52,653 nucleotides of DNA from Candidatus Falkowiibacteriota bacterium (GCA_016214755.1 JACRNX010000040.1:1-52653), one strand, 5' to 3'; shown: positions 1 to 9,403, numbered from the stretch's first letter. Notes: generated by a model from the sequence alone, not told the origin. A program made the numbers and translations.

Positions 1-85
1 CGGAGGCATCAATCTCTGGACTACAAAACGCCGGCGCAAATATATTTTCAGAAATAATTCATTGACATATTTAATTCTTAAAAAA

Positions 86-466
86 TTAACCCACCAAATA
101 CAAGGCAATTAGCTGTCTTGACAAAGGGGTACACTTAATATTTTGATCTGGTAGACAATTAAATAAAGCGATATCAACGTCTTTTTCTTCATGCTCAAAG
201 ATTTTTACATCTTTCAACGAAATTTTAATCAATTGTGAGCTGTCATCTTTTTTATTTAGACGCAATACAATTTCAGACAAGTAGTTTCCTTGATTATCCT
301 GCAATACATGTTTTGCAGTTACAAAATAAAAATTGAAAGTTTTTTCGTTTTCTTCATTTTTTACTCCAATAAAAAAACCTGTTCCGTTAGGCTTTACTTT
401 ATCTTTGCCGTCAGGAATAAAAATAAACGAAACTGATTTTTTAACTTCTTGAAGATGGTTTGCCAT
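86..466 (-). CDS. trypsin-like peptidase domain protein, probably truncated
   Basis: GTGFFI...FVTAKHVL...VDIALF resembles the N-terminal half of a trypsin-fold protease; no GxSGG serine motif before the stop. Confidence 0.4.
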   Translation of the reverse strand: MANHLQEVKKSVSFIFIPDGKDKVKPNGTGFFIGVKNEENEKTFNFYFVTAKHVLQDNQGNYLSEIVLRLNKKDDSSQLIKISLKDVKIFEHEEKDVDIALFNCLPDQNIKCTPLSRQLIALYLVG

Positions 467-475
467 AATTTATAT

Positions 476-1292
476 TTAATATCCTAGGGCAAGTTGATCG
501 AGCATATCCGGTCCCTTCTCACGCCCTACTTCTTGATAAATTTCAAGAACTGCTTCATATGTTCCGGCTCCGCCTACTAAATCCCAAAACTCTTTTCCAA
601 GTAAAACTTCATCTTCCAAATCCATGTAATTCACAACGAAGCTATGTCTATATGTTGCTTTATCCACTCCATAGGGATTATAAGCAGTCGCGTAATATGC
701 TTTTGCTCTCGGATATTGCTTGTAAGTTATCCCATGAATTTGGAGCAATCGGCCTGTTGCTTCCAAACACTGTCCTTTGTTCGGCTTTGGACTTTTGATC
801 TCAATAAAAAGCTCTGTCTCGTCTTTCTTGACGATGTATAAATCGGCAATACTGGTTCTTTTTACGCTTTTTCCGTCTCCGGCAATTTTAACGATTTCTT
901 TAACAAACTCGGGATAGCTTGATTTCATTCCTCCTGTACCGATTTTGCTTGTGATTTCTTCAATCCGTTTTATAGCTTTGAGTGAAATTTGACCAGTAAC
1001 GCGATGCCCTCGTTCTGCATGTTTATGATTATCAAGTGCGATCAATCGAGCACATTCCTCAAATGTTGTTCCTAACTTGGTAGAAAATGAACGTTCAAAT
1101 TCTGTTATTGTTAATAATCCATCAGGTAACAAAGACTCGTGGAATGGTTTTAAATCTCCCTTTTTTGATTCTTTTCGCAGTGGTCTAAGTTGCTTTGGGT
1201 CAAAACCATTATCGGTTTTTTTTTTCGATCATTCCTTGAATAAATCCTTCAAGGTATCCTTTAATTGATTGTCTGGTGTTTTTTGTAATCAT
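476..1292 (-). CDS. type II restriction endonuclease, TdeIII-like, interrupted by a frameshift
   Basis: IADLYIVKKDETELFIEIKSPKPNKGQ resembles a PD-(D/E)XK core. N-terminal MITKNTRQSIKGYLEGFIQGMIEKKN is in another frame, joined at a 10-A run (minus strand); downstream frame continues TDNGFDPKQLRPLRKESKKGDLKPFHESLLPDG. Confidence 0.55.
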
Positions 1293-2482
1293 ATTTTTTG
1301 CCAAATTAAAATACTTTCATAAAATGCGCCGTTGCGTCGGCCAGTCCGACGATTTACATGACGCTCAACCCTCCCGATTGATCTAAAACCAACATTTGAA
1401 GGGTTATATAAATTATGTTTGTCATTAACAACAATAACCATAATTCCGTCTTTAGTCATATAATCGCGTGTATGTAATAATACATCATTTATTCCTTTAA
1501 TATATTCTTTTTTTGCTTCTTCTGAGGAGCCTCTTTTCGCTGGCCCGATTTCTTTAGTTTCATTATTTTTTAAACTAAGCAGCTCGTAAGCATATTTATG
1601 CTGATCGTGGTAATCGATTAAGCCAATATAAGGTGGCGATGTAAAAACCATATCAATTCCTTTTGGTAAATCAACCGTCCTTGAATCATCATGAAAGACT
1701 TTAACATCAGCTTTGGTTCTAATTTGATTAAATTCCTTAACTCTTTGCAATGTGTCAATGGAATAACTGCTTAAAAATTTATAAGCTTCTTGAACTGGCG
1801 TACAAACTCGGCCATGTTTGTAGCATTGGTATGGTGTCTTTTGTGGTTTTTTAGGAAAGTCTAAATCATAATGCGTGACTAATCGTGCAGAGCGAGCCGA
1901 ACGAGAAAGAATGATTTTTAGCAAATCTTGGTATTCATAATCTTTTATTAAGCGCAAGTAACAAAGAAGTTCTTTTTTTGTCCTATCTGCAAACCATTCA
2001 TTAATATAATCATTTTTCGTTGTGAAAAGTTTATTTACTTTTTCATCATTTAAAAAATCCTTCTCATATTTTGACATTCGTTTTAAAATATCGCGAATTT
2101 CCTTATCCAGAAGTTCAATATCATATTTGTTAGTTTTAACTTTTGAAAGTAGGGTATTGAAAATAGAAATATCTGTACCAATTGCATCAATCCCAAGTGC
2201 ATTTGCTTCGACAAGTGTTGTTCCTGAACCACAAAATGGATCATAGACTAGTTTAGGATTAAATTTGCGTAAAAAAATCTCAACTAACTGAGGTATAAAT
2301 TTACCCATGTATGGGTGAAGTCTATGAACATGCTTTGTTCGTGCCATTTCAGGCAAATCATTTTCCCGCCAATTTAAATTAAGCGTTTCTAAATCAGTAT
2401 CAAGAGTAATGCTTGAAAAATTAGTTAGCGGAGTTTGTTGATATTGCTTGGCGATTTTTTGAGCTACTGTATTATCGTACAT
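1289..2482 (-). CDS. DNA methyltransferase (N6-adenine/N4-cytosine type)
   Basis: VYDPFCGSGTTLVEA (SAM motif) and VFTSPPY (catalytic motif); stop overlaps the nuclease start as ATGA. Confidence 0.85.
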   Translation of the reverse strand: MYDNTVAQKIAKQYQQTPLTNFSSITLDTDLETLNLNWRENDLPEMARTKHVHRLHPYMGKFIPQLVEIFLRKFNPKLVYDPFCGSGTTLVEANALGIDAIGTDISIFNTLLSKVKTNKYDIELLDKEIRDILKRMSKYEKDFLNDEKVNKLFTTKNDYINEWFADRTKKELLCYLRLIKDYEYQDLLKIILSRSARSARLVTHYDLDFPKKPQKTPYQCYKHGRVCTPVQEAYKFLSSYSIDTLQRVKEFNQIRTKADVKVFHDDSRTVDLPKGIDMVFTSPPYIGLIDYHDQHKYAYELLSLKNNETKEIGPAKRGSSEEAKKEYIKGINDVLLHTRDYMTKDGIMVIVVNDKHNLYNPSNVGFRSIGRVERHVNRRTGRRNGAFYESILIWQKI

Positions 2483-2660
2483 ATTTTCTAATCTGATTTA
2501 ATGTATTAGCATTGTATCTGTTTTCCCCTTATAAATAAATCGTTTTCGTAGCGGAGCGGAGAAAACACCTTATTCCCCTCTATAAAATAAAGAAAAAGAA
2601 ATTTGAAAATTTTTTAAAACAATTGGGCGATAGCCCAAAAAGAAAAGGAATATTTCAGCT

Positions 2661-2818
2661 AATGCGGCGGCTGATCCGACGTGTTGGACGGACGCAGCTT
2701 GCTGCGCCCGACAGGCCATGTTGGATAGCCAGAGTTGGACGATGTCGCTTTGCGACAGAGTGCAACTCTGAGCGGCAGCCGCCGCATTGGACAAAATACG
2801 CGAAGCGATTTTGTCCAA
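2661..2818. repeat. 158-bp multi-stem palindromic repeat, copy 1
   Basis: AATGCGGCGGCT...AGCCGCCGCATT closing inner stems, followed by hairpin TTGGACAAAATACGCGAAGCGATTTTGTCCAA. Confidence 0.85.
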
Positions 2819-2964
2819 CGTCTGCGTGTATGAGAAGTTTCGCCGACTTCCTTATTATTTTATCATAGAGGAGGCGAAATTTGGGTGAAAGAAAAAGTGC
2901 AACCTTTGAAAATTATTAACGCACTTTTTCTTGAACCTCATACACGCCGTTAAGTGATGTAAAT

Positions 2965-3372
2965 TTAGCCCGTAATCTTGAGCTTCTGCCATATTTCTTC
3001 AATATTGAAATCTTTTTTTGCCAAATTGGGCCAAGTATCTAGGCCATCGTCTTTGAAGCGCGGAAACAAATGAAAATGAAAATGCGGAACAGACTGCTGG
3101 CCGGCTTGTCCGCTTGCATGTAGAACATTCATGCCCGTTGCTCCAATCCTTGTTTTGTATTCTTTCGTGAGCAATTGAATGGCCTCTGTTAATTTGCACA
3201 GCAGATCTTGCGGAATATCATAAAGGTCTTGGAAATGCTGCTTGGGTACGACTAAAGTATGGCCGTATACTTCAATTTCTTTGGGCAAGAAGCAGATAGT
3301 ATTTTCATTTTCATAAATTATCTTTGACGGCTTTTCCCCGCGAACAATTTGGCAAAAAATACAATCATTCAT
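2965..3372 (-). CDS. HIT family protein
   Basis: N-terminal CIFCQIVRGE and histidine triad HFHFHLFP. Confidence 0.92.
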   Translation of the reverse strand: MNDCIFCQIVRGEKPSKIIYENENTICFLPKEIEVYGHTLVVPKQHFQDLYDIPQDLLCKLTEAIQLLTKEYKTRIGATGMNVLHASGQAGQQSVPHFHFHLFPRFKDDGLDTWPNLAKKDFNIEEIWQKLKITG

Positions 3373-3409
3373 ATTTCTATTTTAACTAAGGGCTAAATTT
3401 ATTTCACTT

Positions 3410-3567
3410 AATGCGGCGGCTGATCCGACGTGGCGGACGGGAGCAGCTTGCTGCGGCCGACAGAACATGTCGGATAGCCAGAGTTGGACGATGTCGCTTG
3501 GCGACAGAGGACAACTCTGAGCGGTAGCCGCCGCATTGGACAAAATACGCGAAGCGATTTTGTCCAA
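3410..3567. repeat. 158-bp multi-stem palindromic repeat, copy 2
   Basis: same length and near-identical to 2661-2818. Confidence 0.85.
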
Positions 3568-3574
3568 CTCGTTA

Positions 3575-4111
3575 TTATGCGTAATTTGGGGATTTAAGAT
3601 ACAATGGCTTATAGCTAAATTTCATCAGCCGCGTCTCGAGGTCAGCGTAGGATTTGCCGCAGACCATGCCGCCGGCGAGAAATGTTTCTTGCGTCACGTC
3701 AACTAAGCAAAAATCAGGCGGCGTAAAAGTGTTTTTCGCGTCAATGGTATCAAATTCAAAATCAATAAGAACAAGTCCGGCGAGTTCATCCTGAAAAATA
3801 TCAATCTCCGCGGTTTGGCCTTGAACTTTGTAATAATAGCGGATTTTGTGAGTCCGCTTGCCGTCAAGTTTTGTCAGCGCGTCAAATTCTTCTTTTGATA
3901 AAGCAATAGTTTGTTCTGTCTGTTCAGAAGCGTCCCCGTCTTTAATCGGCGTCTTTTTTGTCATCTCATATTTTTCGCCGCTTTTTCTTATTCGAAGCAC
4001 GGGATGTTCAACGGTTTTAGGAATGTAGATGTCAATAATTTCTTTCGACGGAAAATTGCGGATGTCAGTCGGAATTGTTTTCGCGAGATATGTTTTTTCA
4101 AGCTCAATCAT
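3575..4111 (-). CDS. CYTH domain protein
   Basis: IELEKTYLAK start, LRIRKSGEKYEMTKKTP, KIRYYY, EIDIF and IDFEF pattern of CYTH/triphosphate tunnel proteins. Confidence 0.7.
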   Translation of the reverse strand: MIELEKTYLAKTIPTDIRNFPSKEIIDIYIPKTVEHPVLRIRKSGEKYEMTKKTPIKDGDASEQTEQTIALSKEEFDALTKLDGKRTHKIRYYYKVQGQTAEIDIFQDELAGLVLIDFEFDTIDAKNTFTPPDFCLVDVTQETFLAGGMVCGKSYADLETRLMKFSYKPLYLKSPNYA

Positions 4112-4114
4112 AAT

Positions 4115-4375
4115 TTATTTAAAAGACAAAATTTGCAGTCCGTATTTTTCAACATCAGCGTCGTTCCAAAATTTCAGCTCCTTTGTTTTTAAAACATAAG
4201 TGATGACTTTTTCTATTTCCCGGCCAGTATATTTCTCCGTTTCGGGGTCCCATTCTCTAAGCGCGAGCGTGTCGCCGGGCGCGCAATCAAAATCCGCCAA
4301 CCGCAATTCAAATGTTTTGTCGCCGTCAATAATTTTTTGAAAATACTTTGGCCAGCACTTTTTTTCAACGCGCAT
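4115..4375 (-). CDS. DUF3850/ASCH-like protein
   Basis: KCWPKYFQKIIDGDKTFELRLADFDCAPGDTLALREWD. Confidence 0.6.
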   Translation of the reverse strand: MRVEKKCWPKYFQKIIDGDKTFELRLADFDCAPGDTLALREWDPETEKYTGREIEKVITYVLKTKELKFWNDADVEKYGLQILSFK

Positions 4376-4379
4376 AAGT

Positions 4380-4631
4380 TTATTTTAACGCCGCCTCTTC
4401 CAGCTCTTCCAAACGGTCGTAATAATCAGGAATTTCGTTAAGATGGGCCAAAGCGATTTTTCCCGTCATCAGCGGGTCGTCATTCGTAATATTAGTGGCG
4501 CTGTCCCGCGTGCCGTGCTCGAGTTCGACATTAAGCCCGCGTTGGAATTGGTCAACGTCGAATTTGTCCCACGCGACATTAAGCTGTCCGCCGATTTCCT
4601 TTGCTTCTTCGGCAGTGAATTCTGATTTCAT
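4380..4631 (-). CDS. small conserved hypothetical (DUF5661-like)
   Basis: FTAEEAKEIGGQLNVAWDKFDVDQFQRGLNVELEHGTRD...TNDD. Confidence 0.5.
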   Translation of the reverse strand: MKSEFTAEEAKEIGGQLNVAWDKFDVDQFQRGLNVELEHGTRDSATNITNDDPLMTGKIALAHLNEIPDYYDRLEELEEAALK

Positions 4632-4666
4632 AGTTTTAAGTTATCTTGCTTATATTTTACATAAAG

Positions 4667-4704
4667 TTATTCGTGTTGACAAGCGGCTAAAATTTTGGGA
4701 TGGT
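4667..4704. repeat. 38-bp intergenic repeat, copy 1
   Basis: TTATTCGTGTTGACAAGCGGCTAAAATTTTGGGATGGT, identical at 9567-9604. Confidence 0.9.
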
Positions 4705-4837
4705 GCCAGCGAGAGAAACATTGTCTTTCTTGTCAATTTGTTTCGCGATGATTTGAGAGAATGAAAATAAAACTACAAAACTACATCGCCGATAGTATTA
4801 AAATCTACGTAAAATATTGTACAGAAATGTGGAAAAA

Positions 4838-4875
4838 TAAAAAAGGCTTACGTTCATTGACGTAAAGCCTTTTTT
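4838..4875 (-). terminator. Rho-independent terminator of metG
   Basis: AAAAAGGCTTACGT-TCATTG-ACGTAAAGCCTTTTTT just past the metG stop. Confidence 0.8.
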
Positions 4876-4879
4876 CGAT

Positions 4880-6538
4880 TTATTGTTTTTTGGCTTCTTC
4901 AAGATTACTTAACTCTTCATCGATAATTGCGGCGTCAATTTTAGCGATGGCCGCAGTTGGTTTTTCAATAGCGTAATTCGCTGGCAGAAGCGTAAATCTC
5001 CAAGCCAAGTCATCTGTTTTCAGAAACCGGCTTATTTTTTCACAAGCGTGCGGAATGAATGGGGCGCTTAGACGACGCAATGTTTCAGCTATTTGACAGC
5101 AAACATAAATTGTTTGTTGCGCGTGTTTTTCATTATCTTTTATTTGTTTCCATGGTTCTCGCTCATTAATGTAGCCATTGCCGCGTTGTGAAAATTCAAG
5201 CACCAAACGTAGAGCTTGTCTGAATTCAGCGCGTTCGATATGGTCGCCGACCGCGGTAAAGATAATATTTGCATCTTCAAGCAGTTTCGCGCTTACTTCA
5301 TCAAAGTCGGATGATTCTGGAACCTTGCCGAAATATCTGTTTGCCATGGAAAATGTTCTATTCCAGAAATTTCCCAGATTGCCTACTAAGTCGCCATTAA
5401 CGCGATGTTGAAAATCGCGCCAGTTAAATGATATGTCTCCGCTTTCCGGACCATTTAAGGTCAGATAAAAACGGATCGCGTCTGATTCAAATTTTTCTAA
5501 AGCATGAGGAAGCCACACGGCGATTCCTTTACTCTTTGAAAGTTTCAATCCTTCAAGGCGCAGGTATTCGCTGGAGACGATTTGGTCCGGCAAATGTAGC
5601 CGCAACGCCATGAGCATTGCCGGCCACAGAATAGTGTGGAAAGGAATGTTGTCTTTCCCATGAACATAATAATGAAAAGCGTCATCGTTTTCCCACCATT
5701 CGCGCCAAGCATCAGGCGTTCCTTGTTGCGCCGCCCATTCTTTGGAACAGGTGAGATAACCCATTACCGCTTCAAACCAAACATAAATGCATTTGTCGGT
5801 ATATCCTGGCACGGTTACTGGAATGCCCCATATCAAATCACGAGTAATCGGCCGTTCTTGTAGTCCGCGCTGAAACCATCCTTCAGTCATCGTAAAGGCG
5901 TTATTGCGCCAACCTTTTTGTTGCTTAACCCAATTTTTCAATTTTTCTTCAAAGACCGGCAGGTTAAAGTAAAGATGGGTTGACGATTGCCAAATAGGAT
6001 TCGTGCCACAGTTGCGACAACGAGGGTTGATAAGAGAAGAAGGGTCATGCACGTGACCGCAAGAGTCGCATTGGTCGCCACGCGCATTTTCCGCCCCGCA
6101 GTTTGGACAGCGGCCTTCAATATAACGATCAGGAAGGGAGCGTTGGCATTGGGAGCAAAAGGCCTGTTGTTCTTCATGCGGCGTCATGTATCCTGCTTCA
6201 TAAATCGTGGAAAAAATTTTTTGAGCTTCAGCTTTATGAAAATCACCCATGGTTTTTGTATAGAGCGAATAACTGAATCCGAGTTTTTTGATGAGCATTT
6301 CAACAAACTCATCATGATATCGGCTGGCGATATCCGCGGGATTTTTTCCTTCTTTTTCCGCTGTGACCAAAATTGGCGTGCCATGGCAGTCGCTACCAGA
6401 CACATATAGCACTTTATCTCCTTTTGAACGATGATATCTGGCGAGAATATCAGCAGGCAGTAGTCCGGCAACATGTCCAAGGTGCAAAGAGCCATTGACA
6501 TATGGCCAAGCGGCGGCAACAAGAATGTTTTTTTCCAT
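4880..6538 (-). CDS. metG: methionine--tRNA ligase
   Basis: AAWPYVNGSLHLGHVAG, CPNCGAENARGDQCDSCG zinc knuckle, KLSKSKG. Confidence 0.96.
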   Translation of the reverse strand: MEKNILVAAAWPYVNGSLHLGHVAGLLPADILARYHRSKGDKVLYVSGSDCHGTPILVTAEKEGKNPADIASRYHDEFVEMLIKKLGFSYSLYTKTMGDFHKAEAQKIFSTIYEAGYMTPHEEQQAFCSQCQRSLPDRYIEGRCPNCGAENARGDQCDSCGHVHDPSSLINPRCRNCGTNPIWQSSTHLYFNLPVFEEKLKNWVKQQKGWRNNAFTMTEGWFQRGLQERPITRDLIWGIPVTVPGYTDKCIYVWFEAVMGYLTCSKEWAAQQGTPDAWREWWENDDAFHYYVHGKDNIPFHTILWPAMLMALRLHLPDQIVSSEYLRLEGLKLSKSKGIAVWLPHALEKFESDAIRFYLTLNGPESGDISFNWRDFQHRVNGDLVGNLGNFWNRTFSMANRYFGKVPESSDFDEVSAKLLEDANIIFTAVGDHIERAEFRQALRLVLEFSQRGNGYINEREPWKQIKDNEKHAQQTIYVCCQIAETLRRLSAPFIPHACEKISRFLKTDDLAWRFTLLPANYAIEKPTAAIAKIDAAIIDEELSNLEEAKKQ

Positions 6539-6713
6539 GATTTGTAATCCTTTGTCAAGGAACTTCTAAATAGTTCCCGTTTACAACTTATAATATGATA
6601 TTTGAAATGTCAATGAGCGATATTCGTCTGCGATGTTGGACGAAACGATATTGTTATTAATTGTGGATAAAATCATAGACAAAAAATAATCAACAGCATA
6701 AGATAAAGTCGAA

Positions 6714-6780
6714 ATCTGCCGGCACATCAGTGCTATTTAAATCGGAGGGGCTCTGGTTTAAATGGGGTTTCTTGGCAGAT
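6714..6780 (+). promoter_or_regulatory. candidate structured metK leader (three-way junction)
   Basis: closing stem ATCTGCC/GGCAGAT; stem GGCAC-ATCA-GTGCT; 9-bp stem ATTTAAATC/GGTTTAAAT. Confidence 0.5.
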
Positions 6781-6805
6781 GGTTCTTTGAAATAGGAGAA
6801 GTGCT

Positions 6806-7981
6806 ATGAGAAACGAGATGGATATGCGTAAAGCCCGTTCGATGGCGGCTGAGTTCGTCACGAACGGGCACCCAGACAAGTGTTGCGATCAAATGGCTGA
6901 TGCCATTGTCGACACGGCATTGTCGCAGGACCCCAAGTCGCGGGTGGCAATGGAAGTCACTGGCGGACATGGAGGCATTGTTGTTATCGGTGAGATGACC
7001 ACGTGTGCCGTATTCGATATTGGCGAGGTAGTTCGCCGTACCTATCGCGCGATTGGTCATGATCATGACCTGGCGATTTTTACCAATGTGGTTAAGCAAG
7101 CAAAAAATATCGCCCAGGGCGTAGATGACGAAAAAGCAGTTGGCAAAGGCCATGCTGAGCAAGGCGCTGGCGATCAGGGTATAATGGTCGGATACGCGGT
7201 GAATGATACGCCTGAATTCATGCCTTTGACCTGGAGCATTGCGAAGCGTCTTTGCCTCATGATGCACGATCTTCGTGTTGATGGCACTTTGCCATGGCTT
7301 AGACCCGATGGGAAGAGTCAAGTCACAATCGTTGATGGCAAGATTACCCATGTGACTCTCGCAGCTCACCACGCACTCAAATTTTCTCCCGATACTCCAG
7401 AGGAGAAAGCTGAATTGGCGCAAATTAGGATAGAACTTTTCAATCGCATCGTTCGGCCTGTTGTACCAGATCTCGGAAATGTTGACATGGTAGCTGCCGG
7501 TGAAGATCCTTGCGTTGTCATCAATGGCACCGGCCGATTTGTCCAGGGAGGTTTCGACGCTGACGCCGGTACTACTGGACGGAAACTGATGGTGGATAAT
7601 TTCGGCCCGAACGTTGAGATAGGTGGTGGTTGCTACTCAGGGAAGGATCCTACTAAAGTCGATCGTTCGGCCGCTTACTTCTGCAGATTCATTGCCAAGT
7701 CGATTGTGGCTGGCGGATATGCGCGCGAAGCCATTGTCAAAGTCGGATATGCCATTGGCGTTGCCAAGCCGACTTACGTATCAGTTCAGACAAGTCTGCC
7801 TGATGATGAAGCTCGCAAGCTCGAAGCTAATGTTCTGGACAAATTCGATTTTCGTCCGAAAGCCATCATCGAGCGCTTGGGACTGATCGATTCGAACAAA
7901 GATTGGCGCTACGAAGACACGGCTCGTTTCGGACACTATGGCGATTCGCGTTTCCCGTGGGAAACGCCGGTTTCATTCTAG
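6806..7981 (+). CDS. metK: S-adenosylmethionine synthetase
   Basis: GHPDKCCDQ, AGDQGIMVGYA, GGCYSGKDPTKVDRSAAY; SD AGGAGAAG upstream. Confidence 0.95.
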   Translation: MRNEMDMRKARSMAAEFVTNGHPDKCCDQMADAIVDTALSQDPKSRVAMEVTGGHGGIVVIGEMTTCAVFDIGEVVRRTYRAIGHDHDLAIFTNVVKQAKNIAQGVDDEKAVGKGHAEQGAGDQGIMVGYAVNDTPEFMPLTWSIAKRLCLMMHDLRVDGTLPWLRPDGKSQVTIVDGKITHVTLAAHHALKFSPDTPEEKAELAQIRIELFNRIVRPVVPDLGNVDMVAAGEDPCVVINGTGRFVQGGFDADAGTTGRKLMVDNFGPNVEIGGGCYSGKDPTKVDRSAAYFCRFIAKSIVAGGYAREAIVKVGYAIGVAKPTYVSVQTSLPDDEARKLEANVLDKFDFRPKAIIERLGLIDSNKDWRYEDTARFGHYGDSRFPWETPVSF

Positions 7982-7990
7982 TCAACCAAT

Positions 7991-8028
7991 GAGGCGGAGT
8001 TTCGCTTTTAAGAACGAAACTCCGCCTC
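7991..8028 (+). promoter_or_regulatory. 14-bp stem-loop between metK and the PLP enzyme gene
   Basis: GAGGCGGAGTTTCG-CTTTTAAGAA-CGAAACTCCGCCTC, no following T tract. Confidence 0.75.
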
Positions 8029-8052
8029 TAAACTATGATAAGGAGTGAAGCC

Positions 8053-9327
8053 ATGAGTAAACGAGAACGGGCATTCAAAGATCCATTGCGTCATCTTCAT
8101 CCTTCAACCGCGCTTTCTTTAGCTGGATACAGCGCTCGCTTTTCAGAACGCTCTGCCAAAGTCCCGCTGTTCAGGACGTCTACCTTTGAATTTGCTTCTG
8201 CCGCGGAAGGCAAGTTGTTCTTCGACCGCGCTTATCATCTGCCGGGCGATGATGGAGTAGATCCAGGGTTAGTGTATTCGCGGCTGAATAATCCAAACAC
8301 AGAAATTGTTGAAGACAAAATCGTCGCCGCTGAAGCGGGGAGTAATTTTGCGGCTGCTTTTCCTTCGGGGATGAATGCGATAACGACAACGATCTTGGCG
8401 CTTGTTCCGCGCGGCGGCAAAATTCTTTACGGAAATCCAGTGTACGGAGGCACGTATTTCTTTTTAAAACATATCTGTCCCGAACGATTTGACGTAAAAA
8501 CTGTTCCGGTTGATTCAAGCGATTTGGAGTTATTCGAAGATACGCTGAAGAAGGAAGGGCCATTTAGTATGGTCTTCTTGGAGACGCCGGCTAATCCTAC
8601 GATGAAATTAACTGACATCAGGGCGGTCGCTGATTTAGCGAAGAAACATTCTGGCGAAAAAGTTATTGTTGTCGTTGACAATACTTTTCTCGGCCCAGTT
8701 TTTCAGCAACCATTTGAATGCGGCGCTGACATTGTGGTGTATTCAGCCACTAAATACATCGGAGGGCACAGCGATTTAATCGCTGGTTTCGCGCTCACCC
8801 GCGATAAAGCGCAAATGATGACGATTAAAGATTTCCGCACTATACTTGGAGGTACCATTTCTTCAGATACCGCTTGGTTGCTGACAAGGTCAGTCGAAAC
8901 GTTGTGGATGCGCATGGAGCGGCAAGCTGAAGTCGCGGCTAAAGTCGCGCAAGCTCTGAAGGTTCATCCTGCGGTTTCGAAAGTCTATTTTCCCGGTCTT
9001 TTGCGTCGTCAAGACGGAAAAGCATATGAGATTTACAGGAAACAATGTCTCGGACCGGGCGCCATGATTACTTTCGACCTAAAGGCTGGCACGATGGAAG
9101 CGGCTTACAAGTTTCTGGACGCGGTGGAAATTTGCCATTTGGCTGTTTCGCTCGGCGGTACCGAGTCGCTTATTGAACATCCTCGCACCATGACTCATAG
9201 CGATATGACCGAAGAAGATCTTGATCTCTGCGGCATAACAAACGCCATGGTCAGACTCTCCATAGGACTTGAAAATTCTGATGACTTGATCGCTGATATC
9301 TTTAATGCGTTAAAAGAAATTGAATGA
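8053..9327 (+). CDS. Cys/Met metabolism PLP-dependent enzyme (methionine gamma-lyase/cystathionine gamma-synthase family)
   Basis: VYSRLNNPNTEIVEDKI, FPSGMNAI, YSATKYIGGHSDLIAG, SLGGTESLIEHPRTMTH; start chosen after AAGGAG SD. Confidence 0.92.
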   Translation: MSKRERAFKDPLRHLHPSTALSLAGYSARFSERSAKVPLFRTSTFEFASAAEGKLFFDRAYHLPGDDGVDPGLVYSRLNNPNTEIVEDKIVAAEAGSNFAAAFPSGMNAITTTILALVPRGGKILYGNPVYGGTYFFLKHICPERFDVKTVPVDSSDLELFEDTLKKEGPFSMVFLETPANPTMKLTDIRAVADLAKKHSGEKVIVVVDNTFLGPVFQQPFECGADIVVYSATKYIGGHSDLIAGFALTRDKAQMMTIKDFRTILGGTISSDTAWLLTRSVETLWMRMERQAEVAAKVAQALKVHPAVSKVYFPGLLRRQDGKAYEIYRKQCLGPGAMITFDLKAGTMEAAYKFLDAVEICHLAVSLGGTESLIEHPRTMTHSDMTEEDLDLCGITNAMVRLSIGLENSDDLIADIFNALKEIE

Positions 9328-9334
9328 TTCAAAC

Positions 9335-9368
9335 AACCCATCTGTAATTTCAGATGGGTTTTCTTTTT
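9335..9368 (+). terminator. Rho-independent terminator
   Basis: AACCCATCTG-TAATTT-CAGATGGGTT-TTCTTTTT. Confidence 0.85.
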
Positions 9369-9373
9369 CGCAA

Positions 9374-9402
9374 GAAAAAGAGTCCGTTTTAGGACTCTTT
9401 TT
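9374..9402 (-). terminator. terminator of the tRNA-Met transcript
   Basis: AAAAAGAGTCC-GTTTTA-GGACTCTTTTT. Confidence 0.7.
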
Positions 9403-9403
9403 G

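Noticed and set aside
2570-3567. Similar minus-strand ORFs at 2570-2818 and 3382-3567 (MDKIASRILSNAAA...)
   Set aside because: They are translations of the two structured 158-bp repeats, not a gene family; no RBS and composition follows the palindromes
5938-6558. ORFs antisense to or in other frames of metG (5938-6177, 5987-6409, 6184-6558)
   Set aside because: Fully overlap a strongly supported metG frame and show no family signature
6758-7423. 221-aa minus-strand ORF over metK
   Set aside because: Antisense shadow of metK; no independent evidence
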